DNA of 64,000 nucleotides from Paenibacillus hamazuiensis (GCF_023276405.1 NZ_JALRMO010000001.1:3844001-3908000); one strand, 5' to 3'. Numbered from the stretch's first letter, positions 36,107 through 45,875 are shown. Notes: generated by a model from the sequence alone, not told the origin. Made by a program: numbers and translations.

Positions 36107-37753
36107 TTATTTATTTTTCGCAAGCTCCTCTTCGATCTCTTTGACGATCTGGTCGCCGCCCTGCTCCTTCCAGTCCTTGACGAATTTGTCGAAGGCGTCG
36201 AGCGGCTGCTCGCCCATAATGATTTTAAAAAACGTTTCCGACTCCAGCTTTTCGAGATTCGCCCACCGGCGTTCCATCGTTTTGGTCGTGGACGTGAAGG
36301 CGCTGTACACTTCGTTGATTTTTTGCCGCAGCGCCGCCCCGCCGTTCAAGTAACCGTAGGTTGCTGACCAATCGTTCAAATCCGCCTTCGGATTCGCCTT
36401 GTCGCGCATCGCCCGGTCGTACAGCAGCTGAAGCTCGGCGTTAAGCTCTTCCCGCTTCATCTTGCCTTCCATCGCTTTTTGCAGCAAATCGAGCTTGCGC
36501 GTGACCGCATCCGCATAGTCGTACGTGGAATACAGCGGGTAATAATCGCCACGGCTCACTTTCAGATCGAGCTTGGCCGCGTCCGGATCGACGTTGCGCT
36601 CCGCCGCCACCAGCGTGTTGATGTAAATCATCAGCGCCTCGGGGTGCTTGAACCCTTTCTTCACCACAAGGAATTTGTTGCTGACCGGAATCATCAGCGA
36701 GTTCAGCTGACCTTTGGCATCGGCGATAATGTAAGGCTTCCAATCACCCGTCGGATCGTTTTTGACCGTATCCCTGAGCGGCGTGGAGGACGACCACCAC
36801 GGTCCGAAAAACATGCCGGCTTTGCCGCCGACGACAAGCTCGTGAGGATCTTTGCGCAGCGCGAATTCCTTGTCGATCAAACCGGCGGCGTACATCTCGC
36901 GCAGCTTGGCGAGCGCCATCTTCGTTTCCGGCAGCGTGGAGCCATAGACGATTTTGCCGGAGGCGTCCTTCAGCCAGTTGCCCGGATACGCGTTAAACGC
37001 GCCGTAAATCCCTTTAAAGCTGTGATGCCCGGCTTTGGCGGAAGCCCCGACGGAGTTCGAGCCGGTAAGGCCGACGGTGTCGGCTTTCCCGTTGCCGTCC
37101 GGGTCTTTTTCAATAAACGCCTTCGCGATCGCCGTCACGTCATCCATCGTTTTCGGCGGCTGCAGGCCGAGCTTGTCGAGCCAGTCCTTGCGCACCCACA
37201 GCATGCTGACCGCATCGCCCTGCACGCTGATATTCGGAATCGCCATCAGCTTGCCTTTGTACGTCGCCTTCTCCAGCGCCTTGCCGTTCGTCGTGGCGTA
37301 CAGCTCCTGCATGAGCGGGGAAGCGTACTTTTTGTACACCTCGGTTAAATCCTCGATTTGTCCGCCTTCCGCCAGGGAGCGGAATACCGCTTCGTCGACG
37401 ATTATCGCATCCGGAAGGTCGTTGCTCGCCAGAGCCAGCTTGTATTTCTGGTCGTAATCTTGCCCCGACGCATACCAGAGCACCTTGAAGCTGATGTTCG
37501 TCTTATCCTTGATGTATCTGGTGTACTGGTTGTTTTCGACCGTATCCCCATCGGGCAGCTTGGCCGTCGGGTTGACGCTTTTGAAGATCGACACCTCTAC
37601 GGGGCCCGGCATCCGGAATTGGTCTACCTTCTCGCTTGCCGCAGCCGGTTTCGTATCGCCGGGTTTCGCATTCGTCGCCGTTTCCCCGGATGAGCAGGCG
37701 GCAAGCATCGCCGTGGACAGCAGCACCATCGCCGCCGCATTACGTTTTTTCAA
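36107..37753 (-). CDS. Extracellular solute-binding lipoprotein, second importer
   Basis: 548 aa from a TTG at 37753 with AGAGGGG 7 nt upstream; an ATG at 37774 is an alternative without a good ribosome site. Lipobox MLAAC (C20). Family features: WVRKDWLDKLGLQPPKTMDDVTAIAKAF, DPDGNGKADTVGLTGSN. Gene order binding protein-permease-permease is typical. The gap to the response regulator upstream (37754-37926) contains a promoter-like TTGACA and a weak hairpin ending in T5, so it may be transcribed separately under the YesN-type regulator. Confidence 0.9.
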   Translation of the reverse strand: MKKRNAAAMVLLSTAMLAACSSGETATNAKPGDTKPAAASEKVDQFRMPGPVEVSIFKSVNPTAKLPDGDTVENNQYTRYIKDKTNISFKVLWYASGQDYDQKYKLALASNDLPDAIIVDEAVFRSLAEGGQIEDLTEVYKKYASPLMQELYATTNGKALEKATYKGKLMAIPNISVQGDAVSMLWVRKDWLDKLGLQPPKTMDDVTAIAKAFIEKDPDGNGKADTVGLTGSNSVGASAKAGHHSFKGIYGAFNAYPGNWLKDASGKIVYGSTLPETKMALAKLREMYAAGLIDKEFALRKDPHELVVGGKAGMFFGPWWSSSTPLRDTVKNDPTGDWKPYIIADAKGQLNSLMIPVSNKFLVVKKGFKHPEALMIYINTLVAAERNVDPDAAKLDLKVSRGDYYPLYSTYDYADAVTRKLDLLQKAMEGKMKREELNAELQLLYDRAMRDKANPKADLNDWSATYGYLNGGAALRQKINEVYSAFTSTTKTMERRWANLEKLESETFFKIIMGEQPLDAFDKFVKDWKEQGGDQIVKEIEEELAKNK

Positions 37754-37926
37754 GCGGAATCCCCTCTTTTCCATCGGTTCTTATCGGGTACAATCCCATA
37801 TTAATGAAAAAGGGCTTTTCCCAAGTCCAGAAAAAGTCCTTAATTGAGCCTACGAATCATCTTCACTTGTTGAGAATGTCAACATTTTCGGACGAAATTG
37901 CACCTTCCGGCAGACGAAACGTGACA

Positions 37927-39315
37927 TTACGCTTTGCGGTATTCGCTCGGCAGCATGCCCGTCATTTCCCGAAACACCTTGGAAAAATATTTTTCGTTCG
38001 GATACCCGGACTGAGCGGCAATCCATCCGACCGGCTTGCCGGTTTGCCGCAGCAGCACCTTGGCGTGCCCGATCCGTTTTTCCCGAACGTAATCATGGAA
38101 AGTCTGGCCGACGATATCCCGAAAGCAGCGGCTGAAGTAGCTGCGGCTCATATTGACGGCTTTGGCGGCATCCGGCAGCGAAAGCTCGCTTTGCAGACGA
38201 TGGTCGATGTAATCGAGCGATTTCATGATGCAGCCGTACACTTCCTCGGAATAGGCGCTTTTCTGCGCATCCCCCCGCACGGCCTTGCGAACGCCCTCCA
38301 GCCATTCGGACCAGCTTTCCCAAGTGTAAAACCTGCCGAACTCCGTCCCTCCCGGAGCGGCGAAGCCGCTGCCCAGCAAGCTTTCCCAGCGGCCGGCGGC
38401 GGCATAAAAGATGCTTTCCAGCTTTCCCGAAGGCATTTTGTAGCCTGCCAGTTCGCTGCGCATCCGGTCAAACTTCGTTTCGTCCATCATCCAATCGAGC
38501 GCGGACCACTCCTCGCGCAGCCGCTTAAGCGGCACATCGTCCGCAGGCAATCCGATTCCTTGCCCGAAAAAAGCGGCATCCCATTCGTAGATGCGTTCGC
38601 TCCGGCGGTACACATAAAAAAGCACGCCCCCCAGCTCTTCGCGTACGGCCCGGTACAGATTGTCCCGCTCCATGCCGGCTGTGCCTTTGATCCGCACGAC
38701 GGCCCAGCCGCAAGCAGCGTCCGGGTTCTGCCTCAGCGCCGTAACCAGGCTCTCTGCGGAATGTTCGTCCGCCTGCTCCGCAATAAGAATGCGATCGTCG
38801 GCTGCCTTCACGGAAAGCCCGAAGGCCGTGCACCAGGACGATACGTCGGCCTGCGTCCGGCTGTCCCGGTCCGACATGAGGATGAGCGCAAACACGGCAT
38901 CCGCCTCGATGCGGGAAGCCGCCTGTGCCGCATCCTGCTTCCTCATGCGGTCCGCCACGCGGGCCAGCACGTCGTCCATCCGCTCATGCTCCAGTTCGGT
39001 TTTCGTTATATAATCGAGCGCACCGAGGCGCAAAGCTTCCTGAATGTATTCGAATTCCTCGTGGAACGTCAGCACCACCATATGCATTGCGGGATACTGT
39101 TCCTTCACCCTGCGCATCAGATCGATTCCCGACATGATCGGCATCGCAAGGTCCGTAATCAGCAGATCGACGGCTTGCTCGCGGAGCATTTCCAGCGCCT
39201 TCAGCCCGTTCGCCGCTTCGGCGACCACTTCGAATCCGTAGGTCCGCCACGGCATCATCGCGATAAACCCTTTGCGCACCAAGTGATCGTCCTCGACAAC
39301 CAGCACCTTAAGCAT
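37927..39315 (-). CDS. YesN-type response regulator (receiver + AraC HTH)
   Basis: 462 aa. The receiver domain occupies residues 1-120: acidic pair VVEDD, phospho-acceptor D55 in LLITDLAMP, and K in YITKTE. The C-terminal 100 residues are an AraC DNA-binding domain (LPDAAKAVNMSRSYFSRCFRDIVG; IAAQSGYPNEKYFSKVFREMTG). The middle 220 residues are a variable linker region. The start at 39315 overlaps the kinase stop codon by 8 bp; an ATG at 39327 is too close to the AAGGAG. With the kinase it should control the flanking importers in response to an extracellular sugar. Confidence 0.92.
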   Translation of the reverse strand: MLKVLVVEDDHLVRKGFIAMMPWRTYGFEVVAEAANGLKALEMLREQAVDLLITDLAMPIMSGIDLMRRVKEQYPAMHMVVLTFHEEFEYIQEALRLGALDYITKTELEHERMDDVLARVADRMRKQDAAQAASRIEADAVFALILMSDRDSRTQADVSSWCTAFGLSVKAADDRILIAEQADEHSAESLVTALRQNPDAACGWAVVRIKGTAGMERDNLYRAVREELGGVLFYVYRRSERIYEWDAAFFGQGIGLPADDVPLKRLREEWSALDWMMDETKFDRMRSELAGYKMPSGKLESIFYAAAGRWESLLGSGFAAPGGTEFGRFYTWESWSEWLEGVRKAVRGDAQKSAYSEEVYGCIMKSLDYIDHRLQSELSLPDAAKAVNMSRSYFSRCFRDIVGQTFHDYVREKRIGHAKVLLRQTGKPVGWIAAQSGYPNEKYFSKVFREMTGMLPSEYRKA

Positions 39316-41053
39316 GTTTGGCCACATCTCCTTCCCGTATAATCGGCAGCCTCAGCACGATCGTCGTTCCTTTGCCGACCTCGCTTTCGATCCGCAGATC
39401 GGCCTCGTCTCCGAACTGAAACCGGATCATTCTCTGCACATAGCTGAGCCCGATGCCCATCCCGATTTTCCGCCTGCCGTCCGAACTTTCCCCAAGCAGG
39501 GAACGCACCTCCTCTTCCGTCATGCCGTAGCCGTCGTCCTGCACGGTCAACAGAACGTGCGAGCCGCCGTCCTGAATGACGTGCACCCGGATCGATCCGT
39601 TTTCGGCTAGGCCGTGATAGAGCGAATTTTCCACAAGCGGCTGCAAAATAAACCGCGGAATCGGAATTTTGAGCGCCTCGGGATCGGCACTGATGTTCAC
39701 GTCGAATTCGAAATTGTACCGGATGCCCTGCAGCATCACGTAATTTTTCAGCGCTTCGATTTCCTCCCCGATGCTGGCCGGACCGCCCTTGCCCAAATTG
39801 TAGTGCAGCACCTTATTGAGCGTGGACACGAGCCGGTCGATGTCCTTCTGTCCGTTCGCGCGGGCCAGCCAGCGGATCGTATCGAGCGTATTGTAGATGA
39901 AATGAGGGTTGATCTGATGCATCAGCTTTTCGATTTCGACCTGCGCTTTGCCTTTCTCCTTCTGTTCGATTTCCTGAATCAGCTCGGAGATGCGCAGCCT
40001 CATCGTTTCGAATTCCTGATGGATGACGTCAAATTCAAGGATGCGGGAAAATCGCGCCGGCGATTGCAAAATATGGTTTTTCACGTCGCGGATGTCCTGG
40101 CTGAGCAGGCGCAGCGGTTTATACACCGTGTTCCAGATGACCCAGGCGAACAGGAAGCTGACGGCCAGCGAGAGCACCGTAAAAAAGGCGAACTGCTTCA
40201 CCCAGCGGTCGATCTCCTGTTCGTACGAAGCTTTTGGAATCGCCGCAACGACCTTCCACTTCTGGTTGCTCTCCTCCTCGAACATGTAGTATCCGCCGGA
40301 AACTACAGGAAAAGTGCCGGACATTGCATAGCGGCTCCCTACCGGAAAATCCGCTTCGTTTTCGCTGAATGCGATGCGCCCTTTGCTGTCGACGATCAAA
40401 TGGTACGCGCTGCCGTCAAATTGGTCGTTTTTAATAATATTTTCCGCCAGCTTGAAATTGGTCTCGATGTAAACGTAGGCATCATCGCGTTCGGGAAGAT
40501 CGACCGAGCGCATGATCGACAGCACCTGATGGCCGTCGATCGGGTTAAGCGATTTATGGGGTCCGAAATAGGTGATCTTACCGTATTTCTCCAGAAGCGG
40601 AAGCTTCTCCGTATCGAACTCCGAAACCCGGTAATTTTCAAACAAAATTTGCCCGTTGTCGGCAAAATAATAAAACGTAAGCCCGAGCGTCGGGTTCGTA
40701 AAATTGATCAGGCTGAGCTCCTTCACGATATCGTCGTACAGCCGTTTTTTCTCGTAGATGCCTGCCGTCAAATAGCCTTCCAGGTTTTTGCCGACCCGGC
40801 CGTCGAACGCCAGCTGTTGGGACGCGTGGTTGAGCTGGCTGAGCGTATTTTCCAGCGACATCAGCACTTGATGGAGATTGCTTTTCACCCCGCGCTCCGC
40901 CTTGTTGACCAAAATCGAATACAGCGAGCTGTAGGAGATGTACCCGATGAGAATGAGCGGAGTCAAGGAGCTGAGCAGCAGCACGATTCTCAGACGGTTT
41001 TTGAGCGAATACGGCACATATCGGCGGAGCTTCATAGAAAACGACCGAGCCAA
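39308..41053 (-). CDS. YesM-type sensor histidine kinase
   Basis: 581 aa from a TTG at 41053 (AAGGGGG upstream). TM1 about 20-42, extracellular sensor 43-286, TM2 about 287-309, HAMP-like region, then the His_kinase domain with MHQINPHFIYNTL (phospho-acceptor H384), N-box LVENSLYHGL, DDGYGM and GMGIGLSYVQ in the ATPase domain. It overlaps the response regulator by 8 bp. A separate promoter and a terminator-like hairpin lie in its leader. Confidence 0.93.
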   Translation of the reverse strand: MARSFSMKLRRYVPYSLKNRLRIVLLLSSLTPLILIGYISYSSLYSILVNKAERGVKSNLHQVLMSLENTLSQLNHASQQLAFDGRVGKNLEGYLTAGIYEKKRLYDDIVKELSLINFTNPTLGLTFYYFADNGQILFENYRVSEFDTEKLPLLEKYGKITYFGPHKSLNPIDGHQVLSIMRSVDLPERDDAYVYIETNFKLAENIIKNDQFDGSAYHLIVDSKGRIAFSENEADFPVGSRYAMSGTFPVVSGGYYMFEEESNQKWKVVAAIPKASYEQEIDRWVKQFAFFTVLSLAVSFLFAWVIWNTVYKPLRLLSQDIRDVKNHILQSPARFSRILEFDVIHQEFETMRLRISELIQEIEQKEKGKAQVEIEKLMHQINPHFIYNTLDTIRWLARANGQKDIDRLVSTLNKVLHYNLGKGGPASIGEEIEALKNYVMLQGIRYNFEFDVNISADPEALKIPIPRFILQPLVENSLYHGLAENGSIRVHVIQDGGSHVLLTVQDDGYGMTEEEVRSLLGESSDGRRKIGMGIGLSYVQRMIRFQFGDEADLRIESEVGKGTTIVLRLPIIREGDVAKHA

Positions 41054-41078
41054 AAAAAATCCCCCTTGTCTTGAAGCG

Positions 41079-41104
41079 AAAAAAAGGGGCGGGAATTCCG
41101 CCCC
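41079..41104 (-). terminator. Terminator or attenuator in the kinase leader
   Basis: On the minus strand a 7-bp GC stem (GGGGCGG / CCGCCCC, 5-nt loop) is followed by T7. It lies 26 bp before the kinase start and downstream of a promoter-like sequence at 41161-41189. It could therefore end the importer transcript, attenuate the kinase transcript, or both. Confidence 0.75.
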
Positions 41105-41137
41105 GGTCTAAAGGTCCGGCAAACGCACCTTGCTCGC

Positions 41138-41189
41138 TTAAGCGCTTAACTCACAAGAAAATCATCTCTCCTGAGCCTTTTTTTGTCAA
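41138..41189 (-). promoter_or_regulatory. Putative promoter of kinase-regulator pair with palindrome
   Basis: Minus-strand -35 TTGACA (41189-41184, perfect) and -10 GATGAT (41166-41161) are 17 bp apart. Just downstream, TTAAGCGCTTAA (41138-41149) is a perfect 12-bp palindrome near the expected transcript start, a possible repressor site. All are read from sequence only. Confidence 0.5.
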
Positions 41190-41211
41190 TATGCAATTGC
41201 GGTCTGCCGGT

Positions 41212-42849
41212 TTATTTGCCGTTGCGTTCAAATGCGGCTTTGTATAATTTCATGTATTCGTCCAGCCCCATCTTCTTGATCGCCGCCACATATTTATCCC
41301 AATCGGAGAACGGAGCCGCACCGGTGATGAACTTGGTCGTCATCTCATCCACATACGTCGTAATGTCCGTGTTCAGCGCGATCATTCTTTCGCTTTCCTG
41401 GTCCGTATAGCTGAAGGACGGCCACACTTCCTTCGGCAAATTCGCCTCGACCTTCTTCGCCGCTTCGATCGATTCCGGCAAGCTTTCCGCGCCTTTGAAA
41501 TATTGTTGCCGCACGATGCCCGGATATCCGCCGCCCGGCCAGGTGACGTATTTGACGAGCGCCTGCTCGAACGTCAGCCCCTGCGGGTTTTTCGTAATTT
41601 CGTCCGTATATTCGACGCTGCCGTCCGGCTTCTCGATGTAGCTTTTATCCTTGAAGCCCATGAAGAACATTTTGTTGCCTTCCTCGCCGTAAAAATAATC
41701 CATCCAGCGCACGGTCGCTTCCGGATTTTTATTTTTGTCGGTAATGACGAAGGCACCCGGCCCCGATACGGCAGGCTTGAATTCCGAGTACAGCTTGTCG
41801 CCTCGCGGCCCCTGCAGCGAAGGCAAGCCGACGTACCCTTCCTGCTTCATCAACGTAAACGGACTTGTGACGCGCACCGCGCCGAACACCCCTTCGGCTC
41901 CCTTGGCGTAAAACTTGTTCTGTTCCTTCTCGTTCGGCAATATGTCCTTGTCGATCAGACCTTCGGCATACAGCTTGCTAAGATATTGCAGCATCTCCTT
42001 GTACCGGTCGTCGGTCGGGATGAAACGCAGCTGATTCGTCGCCGGATCGACGTCAACGTTCGGATGGTTGGCGCCGCGATTTTGCAGCCCGAAAAACCCT
42101 TTGAAATAGTTGACCAGATCCTTCAGCTTGTTGCCGCTGAGCGGAACCTCGTCGGCTTTGCCGTTTTTGTTGAGATCGGTATTTTTCACAGCCTTCAAAT
42201 AGTTGTAAAACTCCTCCGTCGTCGTCGGCTCCTTCATCTGCAAAGCGTCCAGCCACTCTTTCTTGATCCACATCTTCGCGCCCATGCGGACCGACGTGAA
42301 TTCCGGAGCGAGCAGGTTCGGAAAGCTGTAAATATTGCCGTCCGGCATCGTGATGCCTTTTTTGATCTCGGGGTACTGCTCCATCAGCTTCTTCAGGTTC
42401 GGCGCATGTTTATCGATCAGATCGTTCAGCTTGATGAGGATGCCCTGGCTGCCGTATTTCATCAAATCGTCGGTCGACATTCTCGCAAGGTAAATGGCGT
42501 CCGGGTAATCGCCGCTGGACAGCGCCAAATTGCGCTTCTCCGTAAAGGCGTCAAACGGCACCAGCTGAAAGTCGATGTTCATATTCGTCATTTTCGCATA
42601 TTCCTGCCACAGCATCGTCTCGTTCCAATTGTTTGCCGTCGTCGGCGCCTTCGCGGTCAAAAATTTCATGCTGACCGGCTCCTTCACGATCGGGAACCCG
42701 CTGGCGTTCACCTTGTCGCCTCCGCCCGCAGCCCCGGACTTCGCATCTCCTCCGCCTCCGGCACCGCCGCTGTCCCCGCCGCATCCTGCGACGAGAACCG
42801 CCGATACCGCCGTCGTCAACATCATGGCCGTCCATTTTTTCATTTTCAT
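41212..42849 (-). CDS. Extracellular solute-binding lipoprotein, first importer
   Basis: 545 aa from the ATG at 42849 (GGGGAGG upstream). Lipobox LVAGC (C23), then a G/A/S-rich flexible linker. Family features: MWIKKEWLDALQMKEPTTTEEFYNYLKAV, NTDLNKNGKADEVPLSGN, RWMDYFYGEEGNKMF. It is 28 bp after the permease pair and is followed by the kinase gene. The ligand is unknown. Confidence 0.9.
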   Translation of the reverse strand: MKMKKWTAMMLTTAVSAVLVAGCGGDSGGAGGGGDAKSGAAGGGDKVNASGFPIVKEPVSMKFLTAKAPTTANNWNETMLWQEYAKMTNMNIDFQLVPFDAFTEKRNLALSSGDYPDAIYLARMSTDDLMKYGSQGILIKLNDLIDKHAPNLKKLMEQYPEIKKGITMPDGNIYSFPNLLAPEFTSVRMGAKMWIKKEWLDALQMKEPTTTEEFYNYLKAVKNTDLNKNGKADEVPLSGNKLKDLVNYFKGFFGLQNRGANHPNVDVDPATNQLRFIPTDDRYKEMLQYLSKLYAEGLIDKDILPNEKEQNKFYAKGAEGVFGAVRVTSPFTLMKQEGYVGLPSLQGPRGDKLYSEFKPAVSGPGAFVITDKNKNPEATVRWMDYFYGEEGNKMFFMGFKDKSYIEKPDGSVEYTDEITKNPQGLTFEQALVKYVTWPGGGYPGIVRQQYFKGAESLPESIEAAKKVEANLPKEVWPSFSYTDQESERMIALNTDITTYVDEMTTKFITGAAPFSDWDKYVAAIKKMGLDEYMKLYKAAFERNGK

Positions 42850-42877
42850 AGATTGGCCTCCCCTGTTTTTCAATGGT

Positions 42878-43759
42878 TCATCCCTTCAGCGCGCCGATCA
42901 TGACGCCCTTCACGAAATACTTTTGCAAAAACGGATACAGCAGCAGCACCGGCAAATTGGCGATGACGACGACCGCGTATTTGATGACCTCGACCTCCAT
43001 CAGCTTCTTGGCGAGCGAGTCGTCCGCCATGTCGATCATCGCCTGCATTTGACCCTGGATCAAAATTTCCCGCAAAAACAGCTGGAGCGGATATTTCGAC
43101 CGGTCCGACAAATAGATCAGCGCGTTAAAAAACGCGTTCCAGTGGCCGACGGCATAAAACAAAATCATGACGGCGACGATCGGCATCGAGAGGGGCAATA
43201 CGACGCGAAGCAAAATCCGGAAATTGCCGCAGCCGTCGATCGACGCCGCTTCCTGGATTTCATACGGGATGCTCGTTTGAAAAAACGTCCGCATGATGAC
43301 GATGTTGTATACCGCCACCGCATTCGGCACGACGAGCGCCCAGATCGAGTTGAGCATGCCGAGCTTTTTGACAAGCAGATATGTCGGAATAAGCCCCCCG
43401 CTGAAAAACATCGTAAAAACGATCATCGCCGTGATGACGTGGCGGCCTCGGAAATCTTTGCGGGAAAGCGGGTAGGCGGCGCAGACGGTCATGACGAGAT
43501 TGATCGCGGTACCGACCAGCGTGTACATAATCGTGTTCGCATAGCCGGTCAAAATCTCGTTATTGCCGAACACCTTGGCATAACCGGAAAAGTTCACCCC
43601 CTTCGGCAGAAGCCATAAATCCCCTTTGACCACCGCGGACGGGTCGCTGATGGAAGCGCTTAAAACAAACAGCAGAGGATAAAGAACGACGAACGTAATA
43701 AGAACGAGCAGCAGCGTATTGATCGCGTCGAATATCCGATCTCCCCGGCTTCGATCCAT
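42878..43759 (-). CDS. Carbohydrate ABC transporter permease (YtcP/LplC-like), first importer
   Basis: 293 aa, six hydrophobic segments. EAA loop: YEIQEAASIDGCGNFRILLRVVLP. C-terminus FLQKYFVKGVMIGALKG. It is 13 bp after the partner permease and 28 bp before the binding-protein gene, one operon. Confidence 0.92.
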   Translation of the reverse strand: MDRSRGDRIFDAINTLLLVLITFVVLYPLLFVLSASISDPSAVVKGDLWLLPKGVNFSGYAKVFGNNEILTGYANTIMYTLVGTAINLVMTVCAAYPLSRKDFRGRHVITAMIVFTMFFSGGLIPTYLLVKKLGMLNSIWALVVPNAVAVYNIVIMRTFFQTSIPYEIQEAASIDGCGNFRILLRVVLPLSMPIVAVMILFYAVGHWNAFFNALIYLSDRSKYPLQLFLREILIQGQMQAMIDMADDSLAKKLMEVEVIKYAVVVIANLPVLLLYPFLQKYFVKGVMIGALKG

Positions 43760-43772
43760 GCTGGATTCCTCC

Positions 43773-44738
43773 TTACCATAGGCTGGCTTGATTCAAGCGT
43801 TTTGCCGAAAAATTCACGGCAACGAGAAGGATGAAGTTGATCACTGAGTTGAACAGGCCGATGGCGGCCGAAAAGCTGTATTGCGATTGGATGATGCCGC
43901 TTTTGTACACATAGGTGGAGATGACTTCCGAGCTTTCCAGGTTGAGGTCGTTTTGCAGGAGAAATACTTTTTCGAAGCCGACTCCCATCAATGAACCCAT
44001 ATTCAAAATCAGGAGAATGACGACGGTCGGCATGATGCCCGGCAAATTGACGTGCCAAATACGCTGCAGCCGGCTGGCTCCGTCGACTTTCGCCGCATCG
44101 TGCAGCTGCGGATCGATGCCGGACAGGGCGGCCAAATAAATGATCGAGCTCCATCCCATCTGCTGCCAAACGCCGGACGATACGTAGATCGTTTTGAACC
44201 AGCCGGGCTCCGTCATAAACGAAACGGGCTGCCCGCCGAGCCAGACGATCAGCTTGTTGACGATACCGGATTGCGGGGATAAAAACATGACGATCATGCC
44301 GACAAGCACCACCGTGGACAGGAAGTGGGGCGCATAGGTGACCGTCTGGACGACTTTTTTGAACCAAAGCCTCGTTTGCCTGATTTCATTGATCATGAGG
44401 GCGAGAATAATCGGAACCGGGAAACCGACGGCGAGCTGGTACAGGCTGATGCCGACCGTGTTAACGATCAGCCGCCAAAAGTAGTAGCTGTCGAAAAAAC
44501 GCTCGAAATGCCGGAAGCCGACCCACGGGCTGCCCCATATTCCTTTTGTGGCGACGAAGTTTTTAAAAGCGATTTGCACGCCGTACATAGGCACGTACTC
44601 GAAGATGATGTAGAAGGCGATGACGGGGGAAATGAGCACATAAAGCTCCCAGTTTTTCAAATAAGGCGTAAGCGACGCCCGGATTCGCGATCTCTCCGCT
44701 GCCGCTGATCGTTCCTGCTGCGCTAAAGCTTGTTTCAA
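43773..44738 (-). CDS. Sugar ABC transporter permease (LplB-like), first importer
   Basis: 321 aa from a TTG at 44738. The N-terminal 27 residues are charged and cytoplasmic (QQERSAAAERSRIR), followed by WELYVLISPVIAFYIIFEYVPMYGVQIAF. EAA loop: DPQLHDAAKVDGASRLQRIWHVNLP. It is 142 bp downstream of the Gfo/Idh genes, with an intervening hairpin. Confidence 0.92.
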   Translation of the reverse strand: MKQALAQQERSAAAERSRIRASLTPYLKNWELYVLISPVIAFYIIFEYVPMYGVQIAFKNFVATKGIWGSPWVGFRHFERFFDSYYFWRLIVNTVGISLYQLAVGFPVPIILALMINEIRQTRLWFKKVVQTVTYAPHFLSTVVLVGMIVMFLSPQSGIVNKLIVWLGGQPVSFMTEPGWFKTIYVSSGVWQQMGWSSIIYLAALSGIDPQLHDAAKVDGASRLQRIWHVNLPGIMPTVVILLILNMGSLMGVGFEKVFLLQNDLNLESSEVISTYVYKSGIIQSQYSFSAAIGLFNSVINFILLVAVNFSAKRLNQASLW

Positions 44739-44824
44739 AGGCGTTCACCACTTTCCGAAGCATAGATTCGAATATTGCGGTAAGTCGTCTTGAGCAACGC
44801 TTGCTGGCCATAATTCCGGAGCCC

Positions 44825-44852
44825 GGCGATACGCCGTTATCGGCATATCGCC
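44825..44852 (-). other. Intercistronic hairpin between oxidoreductase and permease genes
   Basis: GGCGATACGCCG (44825-44836) pairs with CGGCATATCGCC (44841-44852) with one mismatch and a TTAT loop. No T-run follows, so it is more likely an RNA-processing or stability element that sets different levels for the catabolic and transport genes. Confidence 0.5.
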
Positions 44853-44879
44853 CGGACAAACCGAAACGGAACTTAAAAT

Positions 44880-45875
44880 TTAATAATGCTTCACCTGAAC
44901 GACATCGTTTGAACGGGCGGATTCATAAGCGGCCCATGCCACTTCGGCGGCGCGCAGGCCGTCAAGGCCGGTAATCGCCGTGTCGCGGTTTTCGCGGATG
45001 CTGGCGACAAACTCCTCGACGAGCGCCGCATTGGAGTTGTCTCCCCAACCTATGTAGCGGTGAGTGTTCGCAGCGCCGTTTTCCCAAATGCTGCCGTTTT
45101 GCGAAAAGACGTCAAGATGCAGCGCACCCTTGGTGCCGATAAAACGCATCGTCACGTCGCCCCATATCGGGAACGATTCCGGCCGCGACCAGCTCGTGTC
45201 GAGCGTGGCGATCACGCCGTTCTCGAACGTCATCGACAGCAAACCGCAATCGTCCACCGGGATGTCGTGCAGCAGGGTGCCCGCCTCGGCGTACACTTCC
45301 TTTACTTCACTTTGCAAAAACCACCGCATCAGATCGACGACGTGCACGGTATGATCGAGCACCGCTCCGCCCCCGGCAAGCTCGGGATCGGTAAACCAGC
45401 CGCCGGGCATTTTGCCGTGGTTCGTCGCGGCAATCGCCACGATATCGCCGATGTCGCCGGCTTCGATCTGCCGCTTCGCCTTTTGCACGGACGCGTTCAC
45501 CCGCACCGGGAAAGCGGTTTGCAGCACAAGGCGCATTGAAGCGCACAGATCGATCAGCTCGCGCGCCTCCTCCCCTACGGTCGTGATCGGCTTTTCGACG
45601 AGAATATGCTTGCCGGCGCGCGCAGCTTCCATCGCAAGCGGATAATGCTTCTTGTTCTCGGAGCAGATGACGACCGCATCCACCTGATCGAGAAGCTCCG
45701 CGTAGTCGCCGAACCTCGCCGTTTTGAAACGGCTTGCCGCCGCTTCGGCCCGCTCCGCATCGTCGTCGTAAACGCCGGCGACCTTGACGCCGGGAATGTC
45801 CAGCAGCGCCTTCGCGTAGCTGTTGGCATGGCCGGTATGGGCAAAGCTGATCAGTCCGATTCGCAGTTCGTTCAT
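44880..45875 (-). CDS. Gfo/Idh/MocA-family oxidoreductase (1)
   Basis: 331 aa. N-terminal Rossmann fold LRIGLISFAHTGHANSYAKAL; EKPITT carries the family's active-site lysine; GGGAVLDHTVHVVDLMRW holds the D and H pair of the C-terminal domain. The usual Gly-rich G-x-G-x-x-G is altered (SFAHTG), a known variation that should be kept in mind for cofactor use. Its start overlaps the stop codon of the next oxidoreductase by 4 bp. It probably oxidises or epimerises a sugar derivative brought in by the importer. Confidence 0.9.
   Translation of the reverse strand: MNELRIGLISFAHTGHANSYAKALLDIPGVKVAGVYDDDAERAEAAASRFKTARFGDYAELLDQVDAVVICSENKKHYPLAMEAARAGKHILVEKPITTVGEEARELIDLCASMRLVLQTAFPVRVNASVQKAKRQIEAGDIGDIVAIAATNHGKMPGGWFTDPELAGGGAVLDHTVHVVDLMRWFLQSEVKEVYAEAGTLLHDIPVDDCGLLSMTFENGVIATLDTSWSRPESFPIWGDVTMRFIGTKGALHLDVFSQNGSIWENGAANTHRYIGWGDNSNAALVEEFVASIRENRDTAITGLDGLRAAEVAWAAYESARSNDVVQVKHY

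Noticed and set aside
37636-39342. Long plus-strand frame across the response regulator
   Set aside because: Shadow of the YesN-type gene; the receiver and AraC motifs are all on the minus strand.
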